Shown here piece by piece: positions 45,801-55,413 of a stretch of 64,000 bases of DNA (position 1 is its first letter; every line of letters starts with the position of its first letter). The DNA is from Acinetobacter apis (GTDB taxonomy: Bacteria; Pseudomonadota; Gammaproteobacteria; Pseudomonadales; Moraxellaceae): assembly GCF_900197575.1 (NCBI RefSeq), contig NZ_FZLN01000003.1, positions 124,001-188,000 of the forward strand, read 5' to 3'. The notes under the pieces were generated by a model, which saw only the letters and a list, made by a program, of their open reading frames with translations, made no database searches and was not told the origin of the DNA. Position numbers and translations under genes: made by a program.

Positions 45801-46552
45801 GTGTTCAAGCAGGAAATTTCTTACATGAAATTTTTGAACATATTGATTTTCAAAATAATGCAGAATGGGGGACAGAGGTTTATCGTCGTTTCAAAAATGA
45901 TTATCATGCATTAAAACAACAGCTCAGTGAGACTTATCAAAAACGTATTACTTATACAACATCTGCTGAAATATTAGATGAACAGGTGATAAACGCTGTG
46001 CAATATTGGTTAAGCCAAGTTTTAGCACAACCTTTGCATGATCATTTTTGTTTAAATCAATTGCCTCAAAACAGTTATTTGTCTGAGTTTTCATTTTATT
46101 TGGCGATGGCAGACCATATTTTTTCAAGCCAAAGAATTTATAAGTTATTTGAAGAGTATCAAATATATATTCCAGCATTAAACACAGCAGAGTCTGCACG
46201 ATTTTTAAATGGATCAATTGACTTGGTCTATGTATATGATGGCAAATACTATATAGCGGATTATAAAAGTAATTTTTTAGGTGAGGATCTTGAAGATTAC
46301 TCAAAAGAAGCCATCGCACAAAATATGTCACAGAGCAGCTATTGGTTGCAAGCTAGCTTATATTTAGTGGTATTACATCGCTATTTAAAACAGCGTCTTC
46401 GCAATTATGATATAAGCCATCATTTAGGCGGTGCAAGTTATTTATATTTACGAGGTATGATTGGTGATCCAAATTATGGCGTATACCATTGGCAACCATC
46501 AGTTGAGTTTATTGCACGTTTAGACGCAATTTTAGGCTACTACGGTAAGTAA
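42839..46552 (+). CDS. recB: Exodeoxyribonuclease V subunit beta (RecB)
   Basis: 3'-5' helicase and nuclease of RecBCD, 1237 residues. Helicase motif I is 'EASAGSGKTFTL' (about 23-34), motif II 'LIFVDEFQDTNQDQ' (about 418-431), motif III 'MVMVGDRKQAIYGFRGGD' and motif V/VI 'MTIHQSKGLEFKIVFI' and 'RLYYVALTRASHRI'. The C-terminal nuclease domain has the catalytic 'GSIDLVYVYDGKYYIADYKSNF' (here quoted as 'SIDLVYVYDG' and 'ADYKSNF', about 1120-1145), including the Asp-Asp-Lys set. ATG follows the recC TAA with no gap. Confidence 0.97.
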   Translation: MTALFTASLDPIRDIEFSGLHWIEASAGSGKTFTLSSLIVRALVEKYLPRQVIATTFTRAAAAELKVRIRARLVEVRQFFEQRRGHLEADNLHLAAELQRTGDPLYAVLLQKFAHQVGYACERLKLVLDQLDELVVGTLDSFSQKLLKDFAFESGKIEPAEITDQAKTYVEQLIHDVLRAWLNDQSQQTIDWLYFSGALKPTTSYLGVVETALNFTAARFKVPEPQALDFEQLRELQRQAAGLSFDHLSTYYSADGDFFPFVSGTYFKPKDKFTTLFTVLIPEAIQALLDGDGKAFFARPLSDARERIYKLSELIENQKLFTKKCPASAIDAFYQDTTLTQWRQLVSHLYVIEQTLQQSESYLKYHLCQEVKRRLPERLKQHGETTFSEQIRTLAEALQGEQGQLFSAFVHRSYPLIFVDEFQDTNQDQDNMLATIWRDVTRYGDGCMVMVGDRKQAIYGFRGGDMLTFIRAYHDVFAKQGHLYRLKYNHRTVRPLVEAVDALFQRQPDFGEGVIYEPVEAGTRPHPNLMDEQGANHLPLRWLEINNDISFEIQVAWKISVLLQQAQRGQLYLEHKAEHHPVVADDIAVLSRNHTALDQVQYELERLGIRVNRPAKRSVFDSPIAKDVAAVLTAMLFPYDETYIRRALLSRLLGFKLSDLQELEQHADGLGQYIGVFNDMRELWFERNFLTAWHALVDHFHVWANLVRYQSRDNERVVVNLRHLTDLLSQYSAQYQGPQNLYQWYLKQLTSPSTREWELERRLSTAAGVQLMTIHQSKGLEFKIVFILEADKVSEDRQPTLNFSIQQVENTQTQQLESQRVIAIYDKQQLNEDEVSQHQLRTQAEQYRLYYVALTRASHRIYAVLTQPKSKVGVNYWRHQEHVFAHPACGFETIMDSAPERYQEIRTEAVTLYAKPQPRLRLYPRLKTSFTGLAQHLTRQQALDFMAQTLDITAPADDEQVQDPIQRFEPINEKQHPILDIARDFPMGVQAGNFLHEIFEHIDFQNNAEWGTEVYRRFKNDYHALKQQLSETYQKRITYTTSAEILDEQVINAVQYWLSQVLAQPLHDHFCLNQLPQNSYLSEFSFYLAMADHIFSSQRIYKLFEEYQIYIPALNTAESARFLNGSIDLVYVYDGKYYIADYKSNFLGEDLEDYSKEAIAQNMSQSSYWLQASLYLVVLHRYLKQRLRNYDISHHLGGASYLYLRGMIGDPNYGVYHWQPSVEFIARLDAILGYYGK

Positions 46553-46660
46553 ATAAAATGGTGTTTTTGTATTAATAGATAATAAAAATAATGACTTAAA
46601 TTGTGGATAACATTGAGTATAACTCTGTTGATATCTGATTGAATATAAGGAAGTTAAAAC

Positions 46661-48418
46661 GTGGATGAATGGTCAGAATATACGCTTGCAGAAGATACAT
46701 GGGTAGTGGCATGGGCAAATTATATAACACAACATGCTGTATTTGAAACAGAACAGCGTCGTCAGCAAGCGATCATGGTTATTCGCTATTTATTTGCTGC
46801 AATTGAGCAAGGCAATAGTTGTTTAAAAATATCTCCATCTGATGTTCAGCCGTTAGGGGGATTGGTGTCAGATCAGCCATCTACGCATGTCACGCCTTTT
46901 ATTTATCAGCATGGTTTATTATATCTTTATCGGCACTTTATACTTGAACAGCGTTTGGCCAAGCAAGTTCAGCGTTTAAGTCGCCAAACTGTTGCCCCAT
47001 GCGACAGTCGCCCATACCATGAATTGTTAACTGATACTTATCAAAAACATGCATTAATTTGTGTCAGCCATTCTGCATTGTCATTAATCACAGGTGGGCC
47101 AGGTACAGGTAAAACTTATACTTTGGCGCGAATTATTGCTGTATTGAATAAAACCATTCCCAATCTGCGGATAGCCATGGCTGCACCAACAGGGAAAGCT
47201 GCTCAGCGGATGCAAGAAGCATTACAATATGCCTTTTCAGATCATGATTTGGTTGCTCGTGATTTGGTTACACCTGCTTTAAAAATGATCCAACCCACCA
47301 CACTTCACCGCCTTTTGAATATTGGTCGGCAAGGTCGTGCTTCATATCATTTACAACAGCCCTTACCTTATGATGTGGTGGTGGTTGATGAAGCATCTAT
47401 GCTTGATTTGAGCTTAGCAACACAGTTATTTGAAGCAATTGATGATCAGACTCGATTGATTTTATTGGGTGATGCGAATCAGCTTACTTCGGTGGATGTT
47501 GGTGCAGTACTTGCCGATTTGCAAACTGTACCTGCTTTAAAAAACCAGCATGTCATTTTAAAACATAGCCGTCGTTTTACTTCAGATGCTGAAATTGGTC
47601 AGTTTGCGCACTTTATTCAGCAATCAAATACGTCAGATGCTGTACATATACGCCAATTGTTTGAACAAAAGGTGACAAAGCCTACGACAATTCAACCTAT
47701 CGATTTGCAGCGTATTACAGTAGATCAAGTACAGTTTGAATATTTACCTGCGCAATGGCACGATTCAGCGCAAAAAACAGAATATTTAAATCGTTTATGG
47801 TATGGCTTTGAACAGTATGCAGTTGCAGTCACAGCGTATTGTCATCAACCATCTGACACGCATGCCTTTGATCGAGTGATTCAATGTTTTGATGATTATC
47901 GAATTCTAACAGCCATGCACTATGGTGACTTTGGTGTTCAGCGTCTGAATCAATATATGGAGCAACAACTATTAAGTGAACTGCCATCTACTCATGTAAG
48001 GCAAGGGGATTGGTATGTTGGACGACCTGTCATGGTGACAGAAAATAATTATCAATTGGGGTTATCGAATGGAGATATTGGGATCTGCTTTCAGCATCGG
48101 CAGCATCACACCCAATTTGAAGTTTACTTTCCAAGTTTAAATATGTGGGTGTTGGCGACACGCTTGCCAAAAACGATACAAACTGCTTTTGCAATGACGA
48201 TTCATAAGTCACAAGGTTCAGAATTTACCCATACTGCCGTGGTATTAGAGCAAGCAGCAGCCAAATTAATGAGTCAAGAGTTATTGTATACAGCGATTAC
48301 TCGCGCTAAAAAAGTAGTTACCTTCTTAGCAGATGAAACCACCCTAAGTTCTGCATTACTGCAACGCACTGTACGCCAAAGTGGCTTTTTATATCATTTT
48401 TCATCAAAATTTAATTAA
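46661..48418 (+). CDS. recD: Exodeoxyribonuclease V subunit alpha (RecD)
   Basis: The 5'-3' helicase of RecBCD, 585 residues. Walker A 'ITGGPGTGKTYTLARI' (about 143-158), Walker B 'VVVVDEASMLDLSL' (about 242-255), 'LILLGDANQLTSVDVGAVL' (about 266-284) and C-terminal 'AFAMTIHKSQGSEF' and 'LLYTAITRAKK' are all present. The start is GTG 46661, preceded by AAGGAAG. It lies 108 bases after recB, so it may be transcribed with it or from a local promoter. Confidence 0.95.
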   Translation: MDEWSEYTLAEDTWVVAWANYITQHAVFETEQRRQQAIMVIRYLFAAIEQGNSCLKISPSDVQPLGGLVSDQPSTHVTPFIYQHGLLYLYRHFILEQRLAKQVQRLSRQTVAPCDSRPYHELLTDTYQKHALICVSHSALSLITGGPGTGKTYTLARIIAVLNKTIPNLRIAMAAPTGKAAQRMQEALQYAFSDHDLVARDLVTPALKMIQPTTLHRLLNIGRQGRASYHLQQPLPYDVVVVDEASMLDLSLATQLFEAIDDQTRLILLGDANQLTSVDVGAVLADLQTVPALKNQHVILKHSRRFTSDAEIGQFAHFIQQSNTSDAVHIRQLFEQKVTKPTTIQPIDLQRITVDQVQFEYLPAQWHDSAQKTEYLNRLWYGFEQYAVAVTAYCHQPSDTHAFDRVIQCFDDYRILTAMHYGDFGVQRLNQYMEQQLLSELPSTHVRQGDWYVGRPVMVTENNYQLGLSNGDIGICFQHRQHHTQFEVYFPSLNMWVLATRLPKTIQTAFAMTIHKSQGSEFTHTAVVLEQAAAKLMSQELLYTAITRAKKVVTFLADETTLSSALLQRTVRQSGFLYHFSSKFN

Positions 48419-49734
48419 CTTAACGGTAAATTTTGTAATTCGGTGTACGTTTTGGCTTACATAGAATCAAGAAATTAACTAGTAGTTTAAATCTCTAATA
48501 TCTGCGATGATTGGTTTTATAAATAAGCTTAATAGGAAATTAAGTTAAAACCGTAAAGAATAATTAAAAGAGTCAAATGAATGACAGCGAACTTACAATG
48601 AAGTGTGGGTTAAATAAAATAGCGTAATGATTAGGCCTTTTAGTTTTGGGAGAGACTAAAAGGCCTTTTTCTTTATTCGTATTATAAATATTCTAGGTTA
48701 CAGCCCATCATTACCTTGAGATACTATTATAAATCAGTTATTTTTTATTTTATGTGAACCATGACATAAAAACATATAATACTGTATATTTAAAACTTAT
48801 TTGTATTTATCTATTATTAATTTAATGGCTATGTGAATAGCTCGTTTTAATTTTATTATTGGTCTACAGTTTTTTATTTTAAGAAAAATCATATTGTATC
48901 GTAAACGACTTAGTTTATTATTTACCATGGGAATCATTCGAGTTACTGTGAATCCAAATTATTTATAAATAAAATTTATCTATTACTTTGTTTGTGGTTA
49001 TATGTTGGCATAAAAGTATTTGGCTTAAATAAATTAAAAAATAAGACTTAAAATTTAAATATAGCTATTTAGTTACAGCAATTGATTTGATCATAATAAG
49101 TTGTATCGACTATTTGATGAGCGATAAAGTTTAATAGATTTAATTTTACCTCATTTTATAAATTAAAGATTTAGATTAAATAAACTTATATTTAACTTAA
49201 ATTATTGATAAATAAAATTATAGTTTTATTTTTTTGAGTAAATGCAAGTGTTTTTTATATTGAAAGTTAAAATTTTAATTTTTTGAAAATATAGATATTA
49301 ATTTTAAAAAATATTTCAGTAAATGTTTAACCGAGTATTTTAGCTTATAACGATTTATTTTAAGTATAGTTGAAATGTTAAATTAGTATAATCTGTGAAC
49401 CAGTTGGAATAATATTTTTATTTCGGAATAATATCGCTTAGCCAATTAATATATATAAATATTTTTTTAAAATTATACTAAAAAAATTCTGTTTTAGATA
49501 AATCTAACTGCATTATATTTATGGATTATTTAAATGAATTAGAAGTGTTTTAAATTTGTAAGACATGACTTACAGTGTGTAAGGTAAAATTCGTCTATGA
49601 TCAGTTTGAAATCATGGCAAGATAACAAGTGTGGGAACGAGATAAAAGAAAAAAATTGGATATATAATAAATTATAAAAATATTATACTAATAAAAAAGA
49701 TAAATAATAATAATAATTTGTAGAGGTAGCGCAC
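48419..49734. other. Very AT-rich gene desert between recD and rpsO
   Basis: About 1.3 kb with no credible protein gene; it is made largely of A/T runs from about 48680 to 49735. Structures seen are a strong terminator at 48633-48670 and one at 49735-49766. Before the first, an imperfect pairing GGTTTTA ... TTAAAACC (about 48513-48550) suggests a folded transcript. The stretch could hold small RNAs or be silenced foreign DNA; nothing can be named. Confidence 0.5.
48633..48670 (+). terminator. Strong terminator 215 bases after recD
   Basis: AGGCCTTTTAGT and ACTAAAAGGCCT (perfect 12-bp arms, ten-base loop) are followed by TTTTTC. It ends either the recD transcript or a small RNA. Confidence 0.85.
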
Positions 49735-49766
49735 AAAAAAGCCCAAGGAGACTTGGGCTTTTTTTT
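49735..49766. terminator. Strong terminator before the rpsO promoter
   Basis: AAAAAAGCCCAAG, loop GAGA, CTTGGGCTTTTTTTT. It is symmetric and usable on both strands. No gene precedes it for 1.3 kb, so its transcript is unexplained. Confidence 0.88.
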
Positions 49767-49836
49767 ATTGAGAATTCAAAAATAAACTGACTTTGCATAT
49801 TTATAATGACTTTCCTTGAATTTGGCAGCTTTCGTT

Positions 49837-49865
49837 TTGCAATTCATTGCTTTTTGGCTTAAAAT
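49837..49865 (+). promoter_or_regulatory. Sigma-70 promoter of rpsO
   Basis: TTGCAA (49837-49842), a 17-base spacer and TAAAAT (49860-49865), giving a leader of about 80 bases before rpsO. Confidence 0.6.
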
Positions 49866-49954
49866 ACGGACCTGCTGTAGTGATGCACGGCAGACAGTTT
49901 TTTTAAAATTGTTCTTAATCAATTTATTTAATTTAAGCATCTCGGAGAAATCGA

Positions 49955-50224
49955 ATGGCTTTAACTACTACAGATCGCGCAGAAATCATTGCAAAATTTG
50001 CTCGTGCTGAAAATGACACTGGTTCACCAGAAGTACAAGTGGCTTTATTAACTGCACAAATTAACTACCTACAAGGTCATTTCAAAGCACACAAAAAAGA
50101 TCACCATGGTCGTCGTGGTTTGATTCGTATGGTTAACCAACGTCGTAAGTTACTTGACTACCTAAACGGTAAAGACCACGGTCGTTACACAGCGTTAATT
50201 GGCGCTTTAGGTTTACGTCGTTAA
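49955..50224 (+). CDS. rpsO: 30S ribosomal protein S15
   Basis: A primary 16S rRNA-binding protein of the small subunit platform. The 89 residues equal E. coli S15. Typical segments are '[23 protein letters not shown]' (here '[18 protein letters not shown]', about 22-39), '[15 protein letters not shown]' (about 46-60) and 'RRKLLDYL'. CGGAGAA precedes ATG. It is upstream of pnp as in E. coli, with two hairpins between. Confidence 0.98.
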   Translation: MALTTTDRAEIIAKFARAENDTGSPEVQVALLTAQINYLQGHFKAHKKDHHGRRGLIRMVNQRRKLLDYLNGKDHGRYTALIGALGLRR

Positions 50225-50294
50225 TTCGATACAAGCTCTATTTTCGGTTTATCGAATGTTCAGTGTTATGACATCGTCGCTGAGAAAAAAGCAA

Positions 50295-50312
50295 AGCTTA
50301 GTTGGCTAAGCT
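50295..50312 (+). promoter_or_regulatory. Hairpin 1 between rpsO and pnp
   Basis: AGCTTAG, loop TTGG, CTAAGCT: a perfect 7-bp stem without a T run, 70 bases after rpsO. In E. coli hairpins in this position are cut by RNase III in pnp autoregulation; similar use here is inference. Confidence 0.45.
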
Positions 50313-50319
50313 ATTTGAG

Positions 50320-50347
50320 GAAGGGGCGAATTGTTCGCTCCTTCTTT
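50320..50347 (+). terminator. Hairpin 2 between rpsO and pnp, terminator-like
   Basis: GAAGGGGCGAA and TTCGCTCCTTC (11 bp with one G-T wobble, loop TTG) are followed by TTT. It probably attenuates read-through from rpsO into pnp or forms a processing site. Confidence 0.55.
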
Positions 50348-50467
50348 GTGTCTAAATCCTAGTGAGATCGACTTCTAAGCTTTGTCATTTATTATTATTA
50401 ATCATACGATATGATCAATGACAAACTTTAGGGGTCTCCACTAGCACAAACTAGGAAATAAGAATAT

Positions 50468-52564
50468 ATGTCAATGTTTAATGTGACGCGTAAAGAATTT
50501 CAATATGGACAATACCAAGTTGTTTTAGAAACAGGTCGTGTTGCTCGTCAGGCAAACTCAGTGTTAGTAACAATGGGCGGTGTAACTGTTCTAGTTGCTG
50601 TGGTTGCACAGCCGACAGCAAAAGCAGGCTCTGACTTCTTCCCATTAACAGTGAACTACCAAGAAAAACAATATGCTGCTGGTCGTATTCCAGGCGGTTA
50701 TGGTAAGCGTGAAGGCCGTGCAACAGAAGGTGAAACATTAACTTCACGTTTGATTGACCGTCCAATTCGTCCACTGTTCCCTGAAGGTTATTATAACGAA
50801 GTTCAAGTGACAGCAACGGTTGTGTCTTCAGACAAAAGCATGGAAGCTGATATTGCAGCAATGCTAGGTACATCTGCTGCTCTTGCAATTGCAGATACCC
50901 CATTTAATGGTCCAATTGGTGCAGCACGTGTTGGTTTGGTTAATGGGGAATACATTTTAAACCCATCATATAGCCAATTACAGGAATCTGATCTTGACCT
51001 TGTGGTTGCAGGTACAGACTCAGCTGTATTAATGGTTGAATCTGAAGCAAAAGAATTATCAGAAGACCAAATGCTTGGCGCTGTATTATATGGCCATGAT
51101 GAAATGCAAGTTGCAATTCAAGCAATCAATGAATTTGTAGCGGCAGTGGGCAACACGAAAACCCCTTGGGCTGCACCTGTTCAAAATGAAACTTTAAAAG
51201 CACAGTTAAAAACAGCATTTGAAGACAAAATTTCACAAGCTTATACCATTGCGATCAAACAAGATCGTTATGCTGCATTAAATGCACTCTATGAAGAAGC
51301 TGTGAAGCAATTCGTGCCTGAAGAAGATGAAGGTAATGTGGTTGCTGATGAGCTTAATGATCTATTTGAAGATTTAAAATACCGCACAGTGCGTGACAAC
51401 ATCGTATCGGGTAAACCACGTATTGATGGTCGTGACAATAAAACTGTACGTGCTTTAGATGTACAAGTGGGTGTATTAGACCGTGCACATGGTTCTTCAT
51501 TGTTTACTCGTGGTGAAACGCAAGCGATTGTTACAACAACGCTTGGTAATACACGTGATGCATTGATGGTTGATAGCCTATCGGGTACCAAAACTGACAA
51601 CTTCATGTTGCATTATAATTTCCCTGCATACTCAGTGGGCGAAACTGGTCGTGAGAGTGGTCCAAAGCGTCGTGAAATCGGTCATGGTCGTTTAGCGCGT
51701 CGTGGTGTACAAGCGGTACTTCCTCCTGTAGATCGCTTCCCGTATGTGATTCGTATTGTGTCTGACATTACTGAATCAAATGGTTCATCATCAATGGCAT
51801 CAGTATGTGGCGCATCATTGTCACTTATGGATGCAGGCGTACCATTAAAAGCACCTGTTGCTGGTATTGCGATGGGTCTTGTGAAAGAAGGTGAGCGTTT
51901 TACTGTACTTTCTGACATTTTAGGTGATGAAGATCATTTAGGTGATATGGACTTTAAAGTTGCAGGTTCTGAAAACGGAATCACAGCTTTACAAATGGAT
52001 ATCAAGATCGAAGGTATCACTGAAGAAATTATGGAAGTGGCTTTAAATCAAGCTTATGCTGGTCGTATGCATATCTTGAATGAAATGAACAAAGTTATTT
52101 CTCGTGCTCGTCCTGAAATTTCAGCACATGCGCCAACATTCGAAGTGATCAGCATTAACCCTGACAAGATTCGTGATGTGATTGGTAAAGGTGGTGCAAC
52201 CATCCGTCAAATCACTGAAGAAACTAAAGCAGCGATTGATATTGAAGACAACGGTACAGTACGTGTATTTGGTGAAACCAAAGCAGCTGCAAAAGCAGCT
52301 ATCGCAAAAATCCAAGCATTAACTGCTGAGATTGAGCCTGGTACAATTTACCAAGGTAAAGTGATTCGTATTGTTGAATTTGGTGCGTTTGTAAATATTA
52401 TGCCGGGTACGGATGGTTTATTACACATTTCACAAATTTCAAATGAGCGTATTGCAAATGTGACTGATGTATTAACAGAAGGACAAGAAATTAAAGTTCA
52501 AGTTCAAGATGTTGATAACCGTGGTCGTATTAAGCTCAGCATGAAAGACATTGAACAAGCGTAA
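50468..52564 (+). CDS. pnp: Polyribonucleotide nucleotidyltransferase (PNPase)
   Basis: 3'-5' phosphorolytic RNA degradation; core component of the RNA degradosome. The 698 residues contain two RNase PH domains (about 5-210 and 310-540; '[30 protein letters not shown]' in part, '[23 protein letters not shown]' in part), a KH domain ('[15 protein letters not shown]', about 563-577) and an S1 domain ('[18 protein letters not shown]', about 620-637). AGGAAATAAG lies before ATG 50468; a second ATG two codons later is an alternative. Confidence 0.97.
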   Translation: MSMFNVTRKEFQYGQYQVVLETGRVARQANSVLVTMGGVTVLVAVVAQPTAKAGSDFFPLTVNYQEKQYAAGRIPGGYGKREGRATEGETLTSRLIDRPIRPLFPEGYYNEVQVTATVVSSDKSMEADIAAMLGTSAALAIADTPFNGPIGAARVGLVNGEYILNPSYSQLQESDLDLVVAGTDSAVLMVESEAKELSEDQMLGAVLYGHDEMQVAIQAINEFVAAVGNTKTPWAAPVQNETLKAQLKTAFEDKISQAYTIAIKQDRYAALNALYEEAVKQFVPEEDEGNVVADELNDLFEDLKYRTVRDNIVSGKPRIDGRDNKTVRALDVQVGVLDRAHGSSLFTRGETQAIVTTTLGNTRDALMVDSLSGTKTDNFMLHYNFPAYSVGETGRESGPKRREIGHGRLARRGVQAVLPPVDRFPYVIRIVSDITESNGSSSMASVCGASLSLMDAGVPLKAPVAGIAMGLVKEGERFTVLSDILGDEDHLGDMDFKVAGSENGITALQMDIKIEGITEEIMEVALNQAYAGRMHILNEMNKVISRARPEISAHAPTFEVISINPDKIRDVIGKGGATIRQITEETKAAIDIEDNGTVRVFGETKAAAKAAIAKIQALTAEIEPGTIYQGKVIRIVEFGAFVNIMPGTDGLLHISQISNERIANVTDVLTEGQEIKVQVQDVDNRGRIKLSMKDIEQA

Positions 52565-52585
52565 TTAAATACACTTTGTTTTATT

Positions 52586-52612
52586 GTAAAGCCCGCATAT
52601 TGCGGGCTTTAC
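52586..52612. terminator. Perfect 12-bp hairpin after pnp
   Basis: GTAAAGCCCGCA, loop TAT, TGCGGGCTTTAC. The T run is only three long, so termination may be partial; it lies just before the CorA gene. Confidence 0.65.
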
Positions 52613-52639
52613 ACATTGTATAAGGACCATATAAGCCCC

Positions 52640-53842
52640 ATGCAAACATATTATTTTTATCATCATCCCAATGAAAAAAAGCTCTTGGTTTCGAAAACAC
52701 CACGTGCAGATGGGGTGTTAAATTTTATTTGGCTAGATTGCTTACGCCAAGATATTGTTGATCAAAGCGAGCAGTGGCAAAACAAGATTTACCAACACAC
52801 AGATGTTTTAATTAATGAATTTCATGTGGCTGATATTCTAAATATTGAGCATCCTTGTGCTTTTGATGCCATGGAAGATTATGACTTTTTGGTATTTAGA
52901 AAATTGGTAACACCTGATGACCAAATTTTGATGGATCATGCAGATGCTGAACAGCATGTGATGGAATTCGGTTTGATGACAACACCTGTGAACTTTATTT
53001 TAACTGAACGTGTTTTGGTTACTGTACGAGAGCGGGGTAACCACTCTATTCAAAGTTACTTAGAACGTTTAGAACAAGCGATTGATAAACAATCTATAGA
53101 TCAAAGTAGGTTGCGTAAACCACCTACCACGCCTTTAAATTTAGCCCTGCGTTTATTAAATAGTATGGTAGATGATTATTTAGGACTTCGTACACCATTA
53201 ACACAGCGTGTTGAGTATTGGCAAACTGAATTATTGCAAGGCAAACAATACTTCAAACAATGGCAGCAATTATTACAAGAAAATATGGCATTTCAGCATG
53301 TTGAAAATTTATGTGAAGAGCAAATAGAAATTTTACAAGATTTGCGAGACGAAACCGTTGAAGACTACCATCATGGCATTGATTCACATCATACAGATTC
53401 ATTGGACTTAATCTTAGTCCGAATAAATGATTTAGTGAGCCATATTGAGCGCATCCAAAAACATACTGCACGTTTGCGAAATGCCATTCAATCGGCTATT
53501 GATTTACATTTTTCAGCAATATCCAATCAAACCAATGAAAACATGCGTATCTTAGCGATTATCACCGCCATTTTTGCGCCATTGACCTTATTAACAGGAA
53601 TGTATGGGATGAACTTTGAAACCATTCCTGGGCTAAAATCACCTGAAGGTTTTTGGGTGATGGTTGCTGCCATGTTGGTGACCACGGTTTTGCTGATGCT
53701 GTATTTTCATCAGCGTCATTTGGTCGGTCGAGGTGAGAAAAGCGTGATTGATTTATTGTCACAATCTCAAGAGCAAAAACGCATTAATATTTTTGCTATT
53801 TTAGACATTGATTTAATTCAATCGAAAAAAAGAAATCGCTAA
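52640..53842 (+). CDS. CorA-family divalent metal ion transporter
   Basis: About 400 residues. A large soluble N-terminal domain with long helices (about 150-330) is followed by two C-terminal membrane helices, the first ending in the family signature 'GMYGMNF' (about 346-352), which contains the selectivity-filter GMN. The second helix is 'GFWVMVAAMLVTTVLLMLYF'. A Lys/Arg-rich tail follows. The likely substrate is Mg2+ or Co2+; a ZntB-like role cannot be excluded. ATG 52640 ('MQTYYFYHHP') is preferred over an upstream TTG at 52616; AAGGA lies 13 bases before it. Confidence 0.88.
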   Translation: MQTYYFYHHPNEKKLLVSKTPRADGVLNFIWLDCLRQDIVDQSEQWQNKIYQHTDVLINEFHVADILNIEHPCAFDAMEDYDFLVFRKLVTPDDQILMDHADAEQHVMEFGLMTTPVNFILTERVLVTVRERGNHSIQSYLERLEQAIDKQSIDQSRLRKPPTTPLNLALRLLNSMVDDYLGLRTPLTQRVEYWQTELLQGKQYFKQWQQLLQENMAFQHVENLCEEQIEILQDLRDETVEDYHHGIDSHHTDSLDLILVRINDLVSHIERIQKHTARLRNAIQSAIDLHFSAISNQTNENMRILAIITAIFAPLTLLTGMYGMNFETIPGLKSPEGFWVMVAAMLVTTVLLMLYFHQRHLVGRGEKSVIDLLSQSQEQKRINIFAILDIDLIQSKKRNR

Positions 53843-53961
53843 TTCAACGTTACTTTTATGTTCAAGGGTAAGAACAACTGAACTCTGCGCAATTTGGATA
53901 GTGACCTGAAACAAATCAATTTAATGTAACACTATGAGTTTATTTGTTTTGGGATACAGCA

Positions 53962-54761
53962 ATGCCATCAATCAATGTTAATCAAACCACAATTTATTAT
54001 CTCGATCAGGGACAAGGAACACCTATTGTACTGTTGCATGGTGTGTGGATGAGTTCAGTATTTTTCAAAAACAAATTGAAGTCTTGTCACAGTCACACCG
54101 TGTCATTGCCATTGATTTTCGTGGTCATGGGCAATCAGATGACCCACATACAGGGCATACTGTGCCGCAATATGCAGATGATGTAAAACAGATTATTGAT
54201 GCGCTTGGACTAAAAGATGTGGTGCTTGTCGGCTGGTCAATGGGTGCCTTTGTGACATGGGAATATGTCACGCAGTTTGGGACAGACAACATTAAAGGTA
54301 CAGTGATTATTGATGAGTCTGCATCTGATTTTAAATGGAAAGATTGGTCATATGGTTTTGCTGACTTGGATACCTTAATTCATTTAATGCAAAGTGTTCA
54401 AACAGATCAAGACGCATTACTTGATGGCTTTTTACCACTCATGTTTAAAGCTGAATTAAAAGCGGATGATTTGGCATGGATGAAAGCCCAAATGAAACAA
54501 GTGAATCCTGCGACAGCAGGTGCAATTTTATTTGACCAAACCACAAGAGACTTTCGTCAGCAGTTAATTCATTTTACTGTGCCGACATTAATTTGTTTTG
54601 GACGTGATGAAAAAATTGTCCCTTTACGCGCAGCAGATTATTTTTTACAGCAAATGACACAGTCAGAACTCATCATCTTTGAGCAAAGCAGTCACTGTCC
54701 GTTTTTAGAGGAACCTGAACAATTTAATCGGGAACTTTTAAACTTTATGAATAAAATATAG
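53962..54761 (+). pseudogene. Alpha/beta hydrolase, interrupted by a frameshift near 54060
   Basis: The first frame (from ATG 53962) gives 'TPIVLLHGVWMSSVFF' with the oxyanion-hole HG, then turns into nonsense. A second frame, shifted by one base, continues with 'FQKQIEVLSQSHRVIAIDFRGHGQSD' (in part), the nucleophile elbow 'GWSMG', the acid region 'FGRDEKIVPL' and the catalytic His in 'SSHCPFLEEP'. Joining them near the T5/A5 runs at 54060-54071 gives a normal protein of about 265 residues with a complete Ser-Asp-His triad. One base seems missing. The site is not a canonical -1 slippery heptamer. This is either a genuine frameshift mutation or a sequencing error; an internal start at 54045 would lack the HG motif. 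Confidence 0.75.
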
Positions 54762-54813
54762 TTTAATCTTCTGTACTGTAGTTTTGGTCTTTCTTTTATA
54801 CAGTACGATACCT

Positions 54814-55413
54814 ATGAACAGAGTAAAACATTCAGCTTTTCAAGATATTTATGCCTTTTTGATTGGCATTATATTTATTGTTATTGGTATTTCGATTTTG
54901 AAAGCATGCAATATTATTACAGGTGGTGTTGCAGGGATTGCTTTATTACTTTCATACCATTCAAATTTGAATGTGGGGCTCATCTTTTCATTGGTCAATG
55001 CCCCTTTTTTTATTTTGTCTTATTTTGCATTGGGACTTCAATTTATGTTGAAGTCTATACTTACAAGCATTTGTATTTCACTGACCTTAAGCATTGCACC
55101 TGATATCTTTAACATTACCATTCATTCTTATTTCTTTGGCGCCATGATGGGGGGAACCTTAGTCGGAATGGGGGCTTTGGCACTGACACGCCATCAATTT
55201 GGCATGGGCGGTACAGGAATTTTAACCATTGTATTGTATAAAAAGTATGGTATTCCCGTGGGGCGAAGTCAGCTAACAGTAGATGCTGTCATTATGTGTT
55301 GTTCATTATTTCAGTTCTCATATTCGCAAGTGATGTGGTCCACCATGAGTGCAGTGTTCATGAGTGCGATGTTATTGGTATGGCATCGTCCCGAATTATA
55401 TTATGGTGAGTAA
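54814..55413 (+). CDS. YitT/DUF161-type membrane protein
   Basis: About 199 residues with five or six hydrophobic segments. N-terminal 'AFLIGIIFIVIGISILKACNIITGGVAGIALLL' (in part) carries the 'TGGVAGIALL' signature of the YitT/YczE family ('GG.TGIALLL'). Function in the family is unclear. ATG 54814 ('MNRVKHSAF') is chosen over TTG 54784. The 3' end overlaps the convergent AraC-type regulator gene by 13 bases. Confidence 0.75.
   Translation: MNRVKHSAFQDIYAFLIGIIFIVIGISILKACNIITGGVAGIALLLSYHSNLNVGLIFSLVNAPFFILSYFALGLQFMLKSILTSICISLTLSIAPDIFNITIHSYFFGAMMGGTLVGMGALALTRHQFGMGGTGILTIVLYKKYGIPVGRSQLTVDAVIMCCSLFQFSYSQVMWSTMSAVFMSAMLLVWHRPELYYGE

Noticed and set aside
49816..50010. Plus-strand frame overlapping the rpsO start
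   Set aside because: It covers the rpsO promoter and leader and runs into rpsO in another frame; not a credible gene.
54060..54071. Programmed -1 ribosomal frameshift at the T5/A5 runs
   Set aside because: Neither in-frame pair forms a canonical X-XXY-YYZ heptamer (preceding bases are A and C), so mutation or error is more likely.
54045..54761. Treating the second hydrolase frame as a normal complete gene
   Set aside because: It would lack the oxyanion-hole HG strand that is present just upstream in the other frame; the joined gene makes a proper hydrolase.
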